Source: Clostridia bacterium
Lineage (GTDB): Bacteria; Bacillota; Clostridia; HGM11327
Assembly: GCA_017935525.1 (NCBI GenBank)
Contig: JAGBHJ010000199.1
Coordinates: 1 to 6,322 of the forward strand
DNA: 6,322 bases
Direction: 5' to 3'
Below the pieces are notes generated by a model. The model worked only from the letters and a program-made list of their open reading frames with translations, made no database searches and was not told the DNA's origin. This document shows positions 5,465 to 6,322 of the stretch, piece by piece; the first letter of the stretch is position 1, and every line of letters starts with the position of its first letter. The position numbers were made by a program, and so were the translations under genes.

Positions 5465-6217
5465 TTACGGAAGCTCGATCTCAATACTGTCACGGGCAAG
5501 CTCAAAGCTGCCGTTCTGCGCCACTTCTGCAGGCCACGGTGTATCCGAGCCGACGTAAATGTATGTTGTACTGTCACTAACGGGCTGTGCTCTCCACTTG
5601 TACTGACCGTTAACACCTGCAAGCTCAACGTTGTGGACCTTGCCGTAACGGTCGCTGCCAAATACGTCCTCAGACAGCTTTGCATCGCCGATGCTGATGC
5701 ACAGTCTGTACTGTCCCAGAGCACCGTCATACTCCACAGTGCCGTTGGCTGTATTTTCCGTAGTATCAAGGCTTACGTCAACCACCGAATATTGGTAGTC
5801 GTCCAAAAACGAGCCTTCGATGTAAAGCACATTTGCGCCGTCCTTGTTCTTCTTTATACCGATCTCAAGAACGCCGTCCTCTTTGCCGTCTGCCACCCAT
5901 TGAAAGAGCTCCTTGCACTCCTGCGCCCGGGCAAAAACGTCCTCATCTTCAAAAATTACCTCTCCGTTTGTCACCACGCGCAGTACCTCTGCATACTCGG
6001 ATGCGCTATCCTTGTTACCCTTGGCGATCCTTTCGCAGATGTCTGCCCATTTTCCAAACACCTCGTAATATTCCTCGCTCTTGTGTTCAACCTTTTCCAT
6101 TTGTTGTCGCAGCTCGTCAAAGTCGCGGCGTATGCTCTCCGGGGAATCGGAGCCACATCCGCAAAGCGCCACCAGCACCAGCAGGACTGACAAAACAGAT
6201 AATAATGTTTTTCTCAT
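5465..6217 (-). CDS. Predicted surface lipoprotein, function unknown
   Basis: This 250-residue protein starts with a type II signal peptide: MRK, then a hydrophobic stretch (5-18) and the lipobox LCGC, with C21 as the probable lipidated residue. The mature part (230 residues, acidic) begins with a charged, helix-prone segment at about 27-66 that may form a short coiled coil. The C-terminal half, from about residue 115, looks beta-rich with several Gly/Tyr/Val/Thr strands. I recognise no family. The ATG at 6217 is chosen over an in-frame ATG at 6289 because AAAAGGAG lies 7 nt upstream and the signal peptide then starts at residue 1. It is likely anchored to the outer face of the cytoplasmic membrane. 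It is convergent with the oxidoreductase and shows no operon partner here. Confidence 0.85.
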   Translation of the reverse strand: MRKTLLSVLSVLLVLVALCGCGSDSPESIRRDFDELRQQMEKVEHKSEEYYEVFGKWADICERIAKGNKDSASEYAEVLRVVTNGEVIFEDEDVFARAQECKELFQWVADGKEDGVLEIGIKKNKDGANVLYIEGSFLDDYQYSVVDVSLDTTENTANGTVEYDGALGQYRLCISIGDAKLSEDVFGSDRYGKVHNVELAGVNGQYKWRAQPVSDSTTYIYVGSDTPWPAEVAQNGSFELARDSIEIELP

Positions 6218-6224
6218 ACTCGTT

Positions 6225-6232
6225 CTCCTTTT
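6225..6232 (-). promoter_or_regulatory. Ribosome binding site that fixes the lipoprotein start
   Basis: AAAAGGAG on the minus strand, about 7 nt before the ATG at 6217. No such site precedes the longer start at 6289. Confidence 0.75.
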
Positions 6233-6304
6233 GCATTTTATTTCAACGCAGGGCATTTTTCCAAGTGCAGAAGCATCTCGGATATGCAAAGTCGTTGTAC
6301 CTTT

Positions 6305-6313
6305 AGTATACCA
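6305..6313 (-). promoter_or_regulatory. Extended -10 element of the lipoprotein gene (partial promoter)
   Basis: Minus-strand TGGTATACT (6313-6305) is a TGn-extended -10. The matching -35 would lie just beyond the right edge, so the promoter is only half visible. Expected start is near 6298, giving a leader of about 80 nt in which I see no strong structure. Confidence 0.6.
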
Positions 6314-6322
6314 TACCCCCCC

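Noticed and set aside
5444..6190. Plus-strand open frame of 248 codons opposite the lipoprotein gene.
   Set aside because: It begins inside the terminator tail, has no promoter or ribosome site, and mirrors a minus-strand gene with a clean signal peptide and lipobox.
6217..6289. Longer lipoprotein start at 6289 adding 24 residues.
   Set aside because: No ribosome site precedes it, it would begin within about 10 nt of the expected transcription start, and it would bury the signal peptide behind a basic, Cys-containing extension.

Overview
The window looks like a chromosomal segment of a low-to-mid-GC Gram-positive anaerobe, most likely a gut-type clostridial Bacillota. This is inferred from strong Shine-Dalgarno sites ahead of every start, near-consensus sigma-A promoters, a Gram-positive-style lipoprotein signal, and close resemblance (from memory, no search run) of the PEP mutase and alcohol dehydrogenase to clostridial phosphonate-biosynthesis proteins. 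It holds five genes: four complete, and one cut by the left edge.

Region 1 to about 3490 (minus strand) is a tightly packed operon read right to left: licD, then a three-domain PEP mutase (pepM), then an iron-type alcohol dehydrogenase that runs off the window. A near-perfect promoter (TTGACT-17-TATACT) drives it. The licD-pepM gap is 6 nt and the pepM-dehydrogenase junction is a one-base TGATG overlap. I read it as a phosphonate-glycan decoration system. PEP mutase makes the C-P bond, the dehydrogenase probably reduces phosphonoacetaldehyde to 2-hydroxyethylphosphonate, a nucleotidyltransferase domain fused to the mutase activates the phosphonate as a CMP ester, and LicD transfers it to a cell-surface glycan. 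The phosphonopyruvate decarboxylase this route needs is not in the window and would be expected past the left edge.

Region 3560-4146 (minus strand) is a single small gene for an unrecognised three-helix membrane protein. It starts with GTG behind a perfect GGAGGT, has its own promoter (TTGATT-17-TATAAT), a structured leader of about 85 nt, and its own terminator hairpin. It is divergent from the next gene.

Region 4233-5443 (plus strand) is a monocistronic Gfo/Idh/MocA-family oxidoreductase with its own promoter and a strong intrinsic terminator.

Region 5465-6310 (minus strand, convergent with the oxidoreductase) encodes a 250-residue predicted lipoprotein of unknown function. Its extended -10 element is at the right edge; the -35 would lie outside.

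No RNA genes, mobile elements, CRISPR arrays or insertion sequences were seen. The only gaps are short intergenic regions (the longest about 270 nt), all accounted for by promoters, leaders and terminators.
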